A stretch of 64,000 bases of DNA from Wurfbainia villosa (Eukaryota; Streptophyta; Magnoliopsida; Zingiberales; Zingiberaceae), in assembly GCA_025175895.1 (NCBI GenBank), contig CM046005.1, positions 64,938,325 through 65,002,324 of the forward strand, read 5' to 3'. The notes under the pieces were generated by a model that saw only the letters and a list, made by a program, of their open reading frames with translations, searched no databases and was not told where the DNA came from. The translations under genes were made by a program, and so were the position numbers. Below are positions 46,330 through 58,163 of this stretch, piece after piece. How positions within the stretch are numbered: the stretch's first letter is position 1; every line of letters begins with the position of its first letter.

Positions 46330-47367
46330 AAAAACCTAAGAATCACATAGATCAAAACTTTAGATTTCAAAAATTTATTGATTCCTCAAACAATAAAATT
46401 TCAAAATCAACAAACACCTCAAAACATCGAGAATATCGTATGCCACGATAGTGTGGACGTATATGAATTCTTCATTTGTAAGAGGAGGTTTTACCCATTA
46501 ATTTTATTATCCTGTCAACCTTACTTTTTGACAAATAAAATTAATAGTTGGTTCCTCTTCGGCCCTACAAATAAAAGCAGTGACTCCGATGGGGAGGATA
46601 CTCTTATTTACATCTAAGTGTTCACCATTACCCGATACTAAGACAATTATCTCGGATTATGTGCCTTCCGATGGGGAAGTACACATGCTCCTAAATAATT
46701 TCCTATAACCATATTTGACCTAGTGATCTACAAAACAAACTCATCCGATATGGAGGAAGGCACTTAGAGCCATGCGCAAGTTTGTTCGCATCACATGTCA
46801 AATTGTAATGGAGGTCGTGGGAATTTAAAAAAATATCCCTCTCCCACTTAGTAATTTAAAATTGAGGAATTTTAACTATGCAACCACAACAAGAATATAA
46901 ATCAAAAGCAATAAATATGAAAAATAAATTTTCCAACTATTATGACTTTTGTTCTCCAATATGTCTCTAGTCGTGTTGCCACCTCGTCCGCTCCTCCCCA
47001 CCCATGTACAAGCCATCTGTAGATCCGAGCCAAGAAAAATTATTTTAATTTACATCCATCGATCCTATACTCCATAAAGGAGTGTACATGAAATCAGATT
47101 GAAAGTAAACTAAAATAAAAGAGTGGCTAAACAATGTCGTACTTAATTACAAAAATTAAATACTAGCCTTGTCAACCCCGAAGATTCAAATAATATTACA
47201 ATTATACACATCCAATCACATACCCACACATATGGCCATAATAGTTGGATCTTATGCATGCAATCAAAAAGTTAGCCTACACACATCCTACTATTATCCG
47301 ACACACATAATATATGATAAGTACATAAAAGTAACTGAATCCTAAACACACAAAATTGAAAATCGTG
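46330..47367 (-). other. Copia F untranslated leader with hairpin array
   Basis: There is no ORF between PBS and gag. Four stem-loops follow one another at 46480-46559, 46569-46619, 46659-46686 and 46735-46785. The last three share a TCCGATRKGGA tip inside unlike outer stems. The part 46800-47367 shows no clear structure and holds simple AT-rich sequence. Confidence 0.65.
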
Positions 47368-47380
47368 GCTCTGATACCAC
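47368..47380 (-). other. Primer binding site of copia F
   Basis: Minus strand: tggtatcagagcc, the initiator tRNA-Met complement, three bases from the 5' LTR (47384). Confidence 0.82.
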
Positions 47381-47383
47381 TTA

Positions 47384-49123
47384 AAGGTCGAAGCTTCGCT
47401 TTCCACTTCAACTTGGTCGCTTGTGCATGGCGATCCTATCTATGCCCCCAGATTGAAAAATTAATCCTTGACAGAGACGGATTACCCAAGCAATCGATCC
47501 ATCATCGTGCTATTCGATTAGAGTCATCGCTTGAACAAACTTGTTGTTCAAGCAACCTAACTCTTTTCCTCGATTAGCCGTGGAATAGATGATGTACGGA
47601 TCGTCAGTTTTTGTGTTTATCATCGGGGTCCAAGTAAATTAACCACATGCATAATACAAAAGAACTAAATCAAAACAAACAAGATTATACCTCTTGTTTA
47701 CCTCTTGATCTTCTATTGTATGTCCTATCCTCCTCTTGGACGTTGTGTTGGCAATGATCCTCCAAGAGATGAAGCCTCCTAGATTACGTTCTTCCCTTCC
47801 TTGCTCGCTCCGAACAAAAGGAAGCTGACCGAACCCTTCTTCTCCTATCTAGTGTCGACCACCAAGCTTCTAGCTAGGTTGTTGCTACCGGCCAAGGAGA
47901 GGAAGAAAGGGAGATGGGCGCTGACCAAGAGAGAATTCTCTTGTTGTCGCCGGCCAAAGGGAGAGAGAAGGAGGCATCGACAATGGAGATGGAGAGGATG
48001 AGGGTGGCGCGGGCCAAGGAGAAGCAAGAGACAAACCCTAATCTCCAAGTTGTTGCTGCCAACCCTAGGAAGCAAAACCAAAAGCTTCTTCCGCCCAAAC
48101 CCTAGCCTTTCCAACAATCTTGCTGCCCACTCCCAAAAACCCTAATCCCCAAGATGATATCTCATGCCCAAGCCTTGAAACCTTATTTATAGATTTTGCC
48201 CAAGCCTCCATTTAATTGTGTCCGTCGGATCTAGGTTTCATGAGGGTTTTAATAGGCTACAATAGAGACCATGAGGAGGAGTTGGATCTTGGCCACCCAA
48301 TGATCTGTTCCACATAAAATCCGATCCATTAATGATAATCCATTCCACTAGAGGATTATCATTGATCTACCTCACCAACCCCCATAATTAAATATGGGCT
48401 CCATATATTAATTGTACAAATATCTCTCCATATTTAAGATATCGAATGTCTGTTAATTAATTAATTTACTGACAATTAATTAATCAACATCTAACTCCAT
48501 GAGTAGTACCACTCAACCTTATCATCATGCAGGACCAAGTCCACCTGCAGGATTTACATGATGATCCTTATGAGCTCCTCAAGGGGACATCATCATCCCC
48601 TTGATGATATCATGATGTTATTACATAGGACATGGTTCCCTCCTATAATCAACGACACACCATGTAAATAATATTATTTCCCAACTTACCAAGCCTATCG
48701 ATTTAATTCATAAATCTCGCCCACTGGTAAATCAAAGAAATAAATATTAAGTACATGTGCCCATTATTATATCGGGATTAAGAGCATGTACACTATAATA
48801 TCCGAGGTCTGATTCAATTATGTAATCAGCAATAAATTGAATCACCTCTAAGTCGATCATGCTCAATACAAACAAAGTGTACTAGTATAATTCTATGGTC
48901 AAGATAAACCAATACCAAATTACACTACAACCATGCCAATGGTTTGTCCAAAACCATCTTGATTGTGAGCCTCTACTTATACTCTACAAGGAACTGATAA
49001 TATGATCTTCTGCGTGACACCACACACCATGTTATCTACAATGTAAAATATTAGACAATATGCATAACTATAAATATGCAAACAATGATCATATGATTCT
49101 TATTTCAAAATGAAGATGTTCAT
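47384..49123 (-). repeat. 5' LTR of copia F
   Basis: About 1.74 kb, matching 40632-42351 with scattered substitutions and small indels (for example an extra stretch at 48600-48625). Minus-strand TATA-like box at 48181-48192. Confidence 0.78.
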
Positions 49124-49367
49124 ACAAAGACTAGGCTTTCAGTATACATCCCAGCACATAAGACTTAGACTTTCCATTGCCAAGTGTCCCACTTAGACTT
49201 CTCCATCATATGGTCAACCCCATATCAACTATATAGTCAACCCATTGTCAAACAATGGTCAACTCATTGTCTAACATCAATGTCAAATATCAAAACACTA
49301 ACATCAAACCATTACTCGAGTCAAACTCGAGTCTGGTTAATCGTGACCTGGGCCAATTGAACCAAAA
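49124..49367 (-). mobile_element. Solo LTR D2, right part
   Basis: Continues the D-family LTR with 'cttagactttccattgccaag' repeats and the family end 'ggccaattgaaccaaaa', followed by the duplication aatat (49368-49372). Confidence 0.8.
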
Positions 49368-49614
49368 AATATCAATCATAATTATTAGAATAATAAAATA
49401 AAAAAAATATTTTCATTGGATGTATAACGAATAATATGAAAAACTTACCATATTTAATTTGAAATATTAAAACGTCGAAGTTATATAGGAATATGTCAAA
49501 AATTTGTGAAAATAATAACCTGTAGAAAAAAAAGAACAGTTCATTAAAATATTAAATATATGAAATTAAGAATGAGACAGGAAATAAAAAATATTTGATA
49601 CAGAATAAAAGTTA
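49368..49614 (-). mobile_element. CACTA element E segment between solo LTRs
   Basis: AT-rich sequence that on the minus strand has a polypyrimidine-CAG acceptor near 49522 and a donor GTAAG near 49450, bounding a small possible exon of about 70 bp of the Transposase_24-like gene or its leader. It links the exons left of D2 with the piece at 51820-52001. Confidence 0.6.
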
Positions 49615-51819
49615 TGTTGGGTTTCCGGCACCGCGGCGTGTGTGTGTTCGATCATGTTTCGTAAACATGAACACAGCGGAAGCAATTAAAAATAATAAAT
49701 CTATATTTATTACAACACACACAACACACGCATGCATATTACAACAAGTGTAGACATAACCGTAAATTAAAATTTGCAATAAAAGAAATTTATCTACGTT
49801 ATACCTTTCGTATGACGTGTAGCGGGAACGACATCAACCGGAACGATCCTCGTAAGAATCGTCTCTATCCGTATCCACGCCGAGCTCCTCGGGATGACTT
49901 CGCTAAGTCACGAGCTTCGTCTTCGTACGGGTTACTAGCCTCGTGTTGAAGACGACGTGATCGAGAGATGATCACGATCCGAATTCAAATTCGGATCCTA
50001 AAACGAGTTCTCAAAACTCGCTTCTCCGGAGAGGTATTCGTCAACCATTTGACGAATCCTTCGTCCCCCACCTCAGAGGATTACCGGAGATCAAATCCCC
50101 GGTAAGTTAGCCGCTGTCAGAGCACTAACCGTCGTCCAAACGACGCTCCGACAACAAAGAAACAAGCTGTCCAGAAAAACTGGACAGCTTTTGGTGGAGG
50201 AATAGAGGCCGGCTAAGGAAAGATGGAAGCTCACCTTATCACCAAACCCAAAGGAGATCGCCGGAGGGTCGCCGGAGCATCGCCGGCTGAAGCTTGGATG
50301 CCGACGGCAAGGAGGTGGCAGCAGCTCCATGAAGTTGGCGGCAACACCATGTTGGGCGGCAACAACAAAAGGAGGCTAGGGTTGGGCGGCCAAAACTTCA
50401 TTAGGGTTAGGGTTAGGGTTTAAGCCCTATTTTATAGAGAACTAATTCTCTTAATGGTTAATGGATCATATCCATAAAGCCCGTTAACCCGCTCCATTAA
50501 GATAAGTTAAAATAAACCAAACCATGATGGTTTATTTTAAGTTAAAACGAACCGAACCAACTTTTGGTTCATTCATTTAAAATAAACCAAACCCTTTGGT
50601 TTATTCTCATCCATTGGATTAGAACCAAACCATTTTGGTCCATCCATTATGTCTTCATAAGACACGGCCCATCCACGCTTCCATTGCGACTGAAACAATT
50701 TCATGCTCACTTTATGTTTGGTCCAACCAAACATAGTTTCTCTCGGTCTGAGAATCCCATTCTCAAGCTCGTTTTAAATCCTTTGGATTACACTCGTTGT
50801 GCGTGTGACCAAATAGGTTCTCGGTTTATGTTGGCCGTCTATAATTAACCATTATAGAACGATCATGAGTGGCACCTAGTAGTACATCATGATCCCCAAT
50901 TAACCGAAAAGATCAACGGTTGATCCCGAACTATTTCTGAAACCCTTCAGTAGCTCGAATGAATCGTGCCCCATTCCCTTCACTCATCTTATACCCACTT
51001 GGTTCAGGACATGGTCTATTGTGTCAGTCCCCACTAGGCTGACTACGTCACACCTAGCCCAAGTATCATTTTTCTCGTCCTACGGATTCTAGTTACTCCA
51101 CATGTATCGAAGAGTACCTTACTCTAAACATGTTATGCTTTGGCCAAAGACTTTAGTAACAATCCGACGAGAGGCCATGGGTATACATCTCCTCGCAAGG
51201 AGTGGTGAATCCTTTATAGGCTATTCAAACACCTTCGATCACTTCGACTTATACCCAATCATCCCGGGTCCACATCTCCTCGTAGATGTTTGCTTAAGAT
51301 GTCAAAGCATAAGTCTCCATGATCAAGATGACTTGAATACCGCAAGTCAAAGGAACATCACACTTAAGCTACAAGAAGAACTTCATTGACATATCTATAT
51401 ATGCAGAGAACCATATGAAGTCTTACTGGTCACTCCAATGAACTAGTTACCATAACTAGCATCCACGATTAACTCCGGACATCACAATGTCTCCAGCCAG
51501 TGAGAATCAGCTGCTTGGATACACCAAGGAGTATACCTCGTGCTAGTCTCGACAGAATTTATGGTGTCCAAATCCATCAATTCATCGACTAGGGATAATT
51601 CCGATACATCACAATTACACATGTAGAGATACTCACTAGTTGTGATCCAATCACAAATTCTCTCATGCTGTGAATCGCATCGTGGACATTCAGTAAATGA
51701 GTTTAAGATCCAATCAAATACATAAAACATGTATACTCAAATAGTGAATCTTCATTTATCATATAAATGGTTCATACATAAGGCGATTGCCTTAGGACAT
51801 CTCTCATATATTACTAACA
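49615..51819 (-). mobile_element. Solo LTR B3 of the copia B family
   Basis: TGTTGGGTTTCC to TTACTAACA, 2,205 bp, flanked by the perfect duplication agtta (49610-49614, 51820-51824). No PBS, PPT or coding region adjoins, so the internal part was lost by LTR-LTR recombination. Compared with the LTRs of B it differs most at 50160-50430, where a CTAACCC-like run (ttagggttagggttaggg) occurs. The TATA-like box is at 50427-50439 on the minus strand. Confidence 0.9.
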
Positions 51820-51828
51820 AGTTACCCA

Positions 51829-52001
51829 TTATCGAAAATAGAAGTCCTCATTATGATTTTCATCCTCATCTTCGGTCTCTTCAATATCATTATCATCCTC
51901 CTCCTCCTCCTCTCCCTCCTCATCATCATCCTCATTCTCTATATCAAAATTAAATTTCTCATCTTCATCTTCATTAATTTCACTTGAATCAACGTCGATC
52001 A
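51829..52001 (-). pseudogene. CACTA element E, acidic C-terminal tail of a second protein
   Basis: The minus strand reads IDVDSSEINEDEDEKFNFDI, then a long Asp/Glu run, and ends HNEDFYFR with TAA at 51829-51831. Such acidic tails end the catalytic TNPD/TNP2-type transposase of CACTA elements, which lies upstream of the Transposase_24-like gene; that position fits here. Assignment is by context because the catalytic part is not in view: D3 interrupts at 52002 and everything to the right in this window belongs to younger insertions. Confidence 0.6.
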
Positions 52002-53509
52002 TGTAGGAACGTTGATGACGCACTAGAGGGGGTGAATAGTATTTTTGTGATTTTGCTTGGAATTCGATCACGTGCTTGTCTACAAGTTTGTTAGTATGCG
52101 TAGTGGAAAATAATAGAAATAAAATACACAACAAACTCAAGCATAACAAAAGATATAACGTGGTTTGGAACCTAGGGTTCCTACTCCATGGGTCGAGCTC
52201 AAGTGAGCTCTAGTGATGCACACCACCACTAATAAAACTCTTTCTCGGACCAATCTAGACGTGGAGAAACCTCGTACAATATTTACAACAATAAACTAGA
52301 TAATACAAGAAAATACAAATGAAAAACAATAAATAACGTAAAGAAAACTTTATAAGAGATCGCTTTGAATGCTTTGCTTATTGGTTGCTTGGATGAGCTT
52401 GAAGGATCCTGAAATGCACTAGCACTTCGCCTTAAATCTCCCCAAGAACCATGGCCAAAATCCTTCTCTTCGTGCTCCTTATAAAACTGTAACTCGGGTT
52501 GATTTTCACCTAACAGTCGACTTCCATAAGGCACTAGTCAACTGCCCCTATAGTCGTTGTCTCACAATGGCTCAATCCACGTTGGAAAAACTCCAACCGA
52601 TACACTAGCAGTCGACTACCATTACCAACAGTTGACTGCCAAGTCGGTAGTCGACTGCTCAGTCGACTATGCTTGTGTCCACAAACAACAGTTGATTGCT
52701 TAAGGGAGATCAACTTCCCAAAGCTGGCAGTCGACTACCAGTGTCACAGAACCGCAGTCGAGCTCCAGTCGACTACTGACCAATCGACTAGTCATAACCC
52801 CAGTCAACTGCTCAAGGTTGACTAGGATGCCAAGTGTCAAACACTTGGTCAGTTGACTAGTCCATAATCCCAGTCGACTGACAAATCTCAAACATGAGAT
52901 TTAACCCAAGTATGATCCTCTCATACTTGATAGACCACCCTTAGCCTAGACCTAAGCCTTCTAGCCACCTCTATCAGCCTCACACCTATCAGATCCCTCC
53001 AAGTCATCCTTGACTTGTTCATCCATACACTAGCCTTTAGGTGCTTCCATCGGCTATTGACGTGCTGACCGGGTCTACTTTGCCAAAGCATATTTGGGCT
53101 TACGCCGCCGAGATACACGCTTGGGCTTTACGTCATCAAACATTGGACTTATGCCGCCAAGACTACCGCTTGGACTTTAGGCCGCCAATATGATCCCCTT
53201 GGACTTCCCAATTGCCAAGATCCATTTGGACATATGCTACCAAGCATTGAACATATGCTGCCAAGACCCATGCTTGAACTTTATCTTGCCAATATCGCAC
53301 TCTTGGACTTTCCTTGCCAACTCCATGTTGGACTTTCCAAATGGGAAGACCCATGCTTGGACTTTTCATTGCTAAAGTTCACTTGGACTTTACATGCCAA
53401 GTACACAATACTTGGACTTTCCATGACAATCACATTGTCATACATTTTGTCGAACATCAAAATACTGCTCGAGTCTGGTCAATCGTGACCTTGGCCGATT
53501 GCACCAACA
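52002..53509 (-). repeat. 3' LTR of copia D3 (Sirevirus-like)
   Basis: A minus-oriented D-family LTR from tgtaggaacg (52002) to gattgcaccaaca (53509), with gatca before it (51997-52001). It carries a GTCGAC-palindrome cluster (52515-52880) and cttggacttt repeats (53085-53420). Unlike D1 and D2 it is followed on the right by a polypurine tract (reverse of 53510-53523: aaaaagggagagat), so it is the 3' LTR of a longer element. Confidence 0.85.
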
Positions 53510-53809
53510 ATCTCTCCCTTTTTGATGTTTGACAAAACCTTTGAGTTAGGCTACCTAACTCAAGCCATCAATTCTCTCCCTTTTGACATACATCAAAAAG
53601 ACTCCCTCCAAGGGTATCAATGTCTCATATCCTAATGAGATCTTACATTCTCCCCCCTTGGTCCAAAAATACTTTGGATGCCTTCACTCTTTCTAGTGAT
53701 AAGTCCCGTACCACTAAATGAGAGGCAATCCTTACTTCTCCAAATTTTCCCCTTTGAGGAAAAACTCATCCGTCATCCCTTGATGGATAACCTCCCCTAA
53801 AGGCATGCT
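53510..53809 (-). other. Copia D3 internal 3' region with polypurine tract
   Basis: Non-coding sequence with several CT-rich (minus: purine-rich) stretches, like the region before the 3' LTR of copia A. It is cut at 53810 by gypsy G (adjacent bases atgct, 53805-53809). The rest of D3 lies beyond the window. Confidence 0.7.
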
Positions 53810-55179
53810 TGATGCACATGAACGCGACCTCAAATCTCGCGATGGAGACTGTTGAGGACTCGAAGCGCACGCTCGCGCTCAACGCCCGCAAGTGCATGGA
53901 TGTTGTTAAGTAATAAATAGATTTATCGATCCCATAGGGACTGAGATTCGAGTACCGATATATTCGGTGGATGTTATTGTTCGGAAGTCAAATCTAATGG
54001 TTGTGATTGTGAGGGTTATCGGTGGTCCTAACTCAATACGGTGTCACATGGAAGAAGAAAAGGCTTGCCACGAGTCTTTGGAAGGTATTCTAGGATTTCG
54101 ATTTCGCTTGTGTGTTGCAAAACATGCTATCAATTGGTAGTTGTCTAAATGTCTAACTATTGCCTTGTGAAAAGGACATCATACACTCTCTCGATGAGCC
54201 TTCTCATCTATCGGGAGCTATCTCTGCCTTACAAGGACGGGATAGGTGGTACGAGGATGTCGAATCAATCCCTGGGACGAATCGTTTCCAATTTTATCGC
54301 ATCCTTCTATCCACAATTATAGGAGATGAGGACAACCCCTAGGTTCCTCTTTAATTCCCCTAAATCTTAGATACGAGGGTTGTCACCCCTCGTATCAGCT
54401 AAGCACAGTAGATAGAAAACCAAAAATACATAGATATCGGTCTAAACTAATACCACTTGCAAATATAAACTCAAGTACATAATTTAATTTGGAATAACAT
54501 TTTCTACGCACATAAACTACTCCCTAATCCTAGAATCGAAGAAACTACTCCATAAATATGAGAGGAGGAACACAAAGCATGTTCATGTTCGAATAAATAA
54601 TAGATAACATGCAGGAACAGAAATTTACAATGCAATGTGGGCTTCTCTCCGGCATTGAAGTGTAGAACTTGGATCTCCGGCGGCCTTCTTCCTCCCCGTT
54701 GCGAGTTCTCGAAGTTTTTTAGGGCTTCGGAGTGTCATCTTAGCCATCGTGCCTCCCCCCTAGGATTTGGGTGTAGCTTTCCTTATATAGACATCACGCC
54801 GAATCGCTGTAAAATCTAGAAAAAGCTCTGATTGCGTCAAATCACCTGGCCACCACATGGCAGTGTGAAAACACACAGCCTGGCTATGTGTCAGGCTATG
54901 GCAACCATTTTTGCCCCCTAAACACGATCGTGTGTAGGCACACGCCCTAGCCGTGTTCCCTTCTATGTCCAGTTGCCAAATGTCTTCTTTTTGCTTCGAA
55001 AGTGTGTCGTTTTCTCCACGAAACGCTATCCTGCACAAAAAAATATACAGAGCAGATATCCAAATTATAAAATAGGAAATGCATGGAAAATAAAGTAAAA
55101 TATGTATGAAGCAAACATAAAATGAAACGAGATATGAGCGAAAACTATTCCTAAAACCCTATATATTTTGCTCACATCA
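53810..55179 (-). repeat. 3' LTR of gypsy G
   Basis: tgatgcacatgaacgcgacc to gctcacatca, 1,370 bp, matching both LTRs of C. Minus-strand TATA-like box at 54781-54791. The GTGTG..CACAC palindrome region of C is degenerate here (54855-54895). Confidence 0.83.
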
Positions 55180-56116
55180 ATTCCCCCAGACTTGATCTTT
55201 GCTTGTCCTCAAGCAAACCTCAGTGCCATGAAATTCAAAAATGTATTGTTCCATACTTAGCATGTTAACTAAATTTATCAAGTGATATTTGCAATCAAAG
55301 CAAAATAGATATGTTCTAGAAATTCACTAAGTTAGCTCCTCATGCTCGTGCCAAGCGAATCTTCTTAGAGGATACTCATTCCATGATAAGTTAAGTCATC
55401 ATCCTATAGCTTTCCCAAGGTCTCCGGTTCTTAGGTACTTACCTGCCCAAAGTGAGGGTCATTCTCTAGATCTAGCACAAAGTCTCAAAGGCGTGCTCGG
55501 TATTGAGAGAAATTAGTAGGTGTTTCTCCAGTAAACTAACTCGGTCTCAAAGGGGCACCTAACCATTTCCACCCACGACAACTATTTTTTTTATCCCTCA
55601 TAATCTCTTTTTCCTCTTTCTTTTCTTTTTCATTTCCTTTTCTCTCTCCTTTTCTTTTTCTTTTCTCTCTTTTATTATTTCGGCTCACTGGGATTTTGAT
55701 TTTTCTGAATGGGCTTACACAATTCGAGCATCTTCAGTAACTAAAATACTAACCTTAGCGTCACCTGTGAATTCCAAAGTACTAGACTACTGAGATGAAT
55801 CATAACTAGGTATGTACTAGACTCTCCCTTTCAGAAAGTTCATCATGTGTATGTGTAGAATAGAAGCTAACCAGTTTAAGTATAGAACATTTATTCATAG
55901 GCAATAAAATAAAATACCACAAGGTAAATGAAGTTACACTGCTCATGGAAATAACTCATGAAGAAAACTTTTAAAAATACTACTGAGGCAGCTTATAGGT
56001 AGCAAAAACTAAGTGCTGAAAGAAACTAAACAACTAATGCATGAATAAATGAATGTTAACTAAAATGCAAACATTAGGAAAGAAACTATTGCTAGAAACA
56101 AAACAAAACTTGGGCC
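55180..56116 (-). other. Gypsy G conserved non-coding stretch
   Basis: Matches 12812-12902 plus 30782-31640 of C, showing the insertion site of copia A uninterrupted near 55265. It includes a long pyrimidine tract (55605-55680) and no ORF. Confidence 0.75.
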
Positions 56117-57679
56117 CCCCCCCAGACTTAAGTGAAGCATACCTCTAGTATGGTGGACAAGGTGGAAAGTCTGGTAGCCTCGGCATCTCGGGATCCTAGG
56201 AGAACCTACTGTTGAGCCGTTAATGACACATGTACATGTGGTCGATCTGAGAGCTGGTGGATGCAGCGGTTGCTCGGTGCTCCTCCTCCCTAACCCACTG
56301 TGCCTGCTGGGCTCGCATATGCTGTCGCATCTCCTGGCGGTAGGCGACCTCTGCCTGGCGACGGGTAGCCTCCTCCTGGAAGTATACGCGGGCCTCGCCG
56401 TAGAACTCCTCAGCCTGTTGGAAGTGTTCCTGGAGTCCCTGAAACTCTGCCTGCGTGTAGGCATTCTGCTCCTCCCATCGCTGCCTCTGCGTCTGTTGCT
56501 CAGCATATATGTCATCGAGGCATGAACAGAACTCCAAAAAATTATAGCCAGATGTACCTGCATCATGCTCAAAAGTAGAAAAAGGTGGTGGTGCAGGTGC
56601 AGGCTCATGTCGATGTAGACTAGGTGGGCTCCTATGTATATATGAACTAGAGGGAGAGTGATGCAAAGGGGGAGAGATGGGTGCCGCCGTGGATGGTCCC
56701 TCATATGGTGGGGACTCCACTATCAGGTCTAAGTGCCAGTTGGTGCATGTGGTGGTACAATCGGGGTCAGGGAGTCTGAGAGCCATCAGGTTTTTCCTTA
56801 CAAAACATAAGGAGTGCCCCTCTCTTACAATCATCTTCATGGACATACACACTCCTAGGTCGATCCTAGAGTTCCCCTCTATGCTATCTAGCGCGGTGTA
56901 ATCATACCCCATCCTATGACAAATGTGGGTAAGTAGGCCCCCCACATTAATCTCTCCTCTAGTTTCTTTGCCCATTTTCACTAAGTGTCTAATGAAATGG
57001 GACCCTACATTGATGCTACTTTCTTGTAGCATGTCCCATAGACAAAGTAGCTCGCTAGCTCTCACTACACCGTCACTCTCTCCACGACCAAAAATAGTAC
57101 TTGCCATGATTCGATGGAGGTATCGGAAAATGGGGTTTTGGAGGCATGATACTTTGGCCCTAGAAGGGTCATAAGAGTGCTCTCCTATCAATTTGGTCCA
57201 AAAGATTCGAGAGTTAAACCCAATAGGGGTTCTTCTCTCTCCCCCACTCGGCAAGCCAAAGCATGAGTTCCATTGGTGTAGTGTTCATTCATGCTCAATG
57301 TTAAATATCCTAAAGGTAATCCTACCCTCTTCGATCTCTCTACCCATTAAAACTTTAGCTTTTAAAGAACTTAAAAACTCTAAAACTACTCTAGGGTAAG
57401 TTGGGTGTTTTATCCCATTATCTCTCCCCACCCTATTTTTGCAAATAGGGCTTGAATGTCACCCAACAACCCTAAGGATTCTAGTAAATCTTCATCAAGA
57501 TACCTAGTTGTAGTGATTTTATGAGTAGAAAGCATGTTATATCAATCCCTATGCTCATTGTTGCGAAAAAGAAGGGTTGGAAGAGCGTTACTCTCCTCCG
57601 GAGCTTGAGGGGCATCGGTTCTCCTTGCTCGTCGCTCCGAAGCACCGGATCGAGATGCCACTTGCTTGTTCCTCCTCAT
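56117..57679 (-). pseudogene. Gypsy G extra ORF (Athila-type, plant transposon protein domain)
   Basis: Start taken at 57677-57679 (MRRNKQVASRSGASERRARR). Then RYLDEDLLESLGLLGDIQAL, a shift, EEGRITFRIFNIEHE with a stop at 57285-57300, and GLPSGGERRTPIGFNSRIFW. The core follows: VSCLQNPIFRYLHRIMASTI, LLCLWDMLQESSINVG, HFIRHLVKMGK and GGLLTHICHRMGYD. A Pro-rich linker, a Gln/Glu-rich predicted coiled coil (EQQTQRQRWEE to RQHMRAQQAQWVREEE) and the end HMYMCH follow. The core resembles the putative plant transposon protein domain of Athila ORFs. Stops and at least one frameshift are present. Function in these elements is unknown; an envelope-like role has been suggested for some Athila 3' ORFs, but no signal peptide or membrane segment is seen. 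Confidence 0.7.
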
Positions 57680-58163
57680 CCTTACTTTTTTTGGGCTTCA
57701 TTGAAGGTTGGAAAGGCTTCTAGGTGGTGGGGACGAAGGATCCACATGGCTAGGGTAAGAAAAATTAAAACACACGACGCATTTGGGGCGAAAACACACA
57801 GCGTGCCCTACTTAACCTCGCGCACCACGGCTGTGTGAAAACACATGGCCAGACCGTGTGCGCCTCGGGTTAGTCGGGCATGATCGTGGGAAAACACACG
57901 GCTAGGTCGTGTGTTCCTTATTTCCCTCTTTTTGTGCACAACGGTACAAATTTTCTCACACACTTCGCCGTGTAAGCTAAAAATTGATTTTATTTTTACC
58001 TAGCAAGTTCTTTCTGTTCCTAATGCTAAACGAAATGGAAATCAATGTTCAAATTAAACAAATGAATGCAATACAATCAAAAGAAAATCTAAAAAAAACT
58101 AAACTTGGGTTGCCTCCCAAGAAGCGCTTTGTTTAAGGTCGTTTAGCTTGACTACACTCCATT
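57680..58163 (-). other. Gypsy G spacer between the integrase end and extra ORF
   Basis: Non-coding. 57760-57960 contains repeated CACACGGC / GTGTGAAAACACAC-like inverted motifs, which also occur in the LTRs of this family (12560-12620, 37210-37280, 54855-54960). 58000-58163 matches 31945-32129 of C. Confidence 0.6.

Larger units (their letters stand above)
40632..49123 (-). mobile_element. Ty1/copia element F, nested in solo LTR D2
   Basis: LTRs about 40632-42351 and 47384-49123 (plus-strand start aaaggtcgaa, end gatgttcat). Flanks acaat (40627-40631) and acaaa (49124-49128) look like a target duplication with one change; ends are uncertain by 1-2 bp. The order on the minus strand is 5' LTR (right), PBS, a 1-kb leader with hairpins, gag, protease, integrase, RT, RNase H, 3' LTR. 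Its gag and RT resemble those of B more than those of A or I. Many stops and frameshifts indicate a long-dead copy. Confidence 0.83.

Noticed and set aside
50399..50421. Telomere-like (TTAGGG)3 run
   Set aside because: Only three units, inside a solo LTR where the sister LTRs have a related but different sequence; not an interstitial telomere.
56060..56704. 214-codon minus-strand ORF rich in Arg and Ser
   Set aside because: Alternative frame of the Athila-type extra ORF (56117-57679); the latter matches element C and has the recognisable core.
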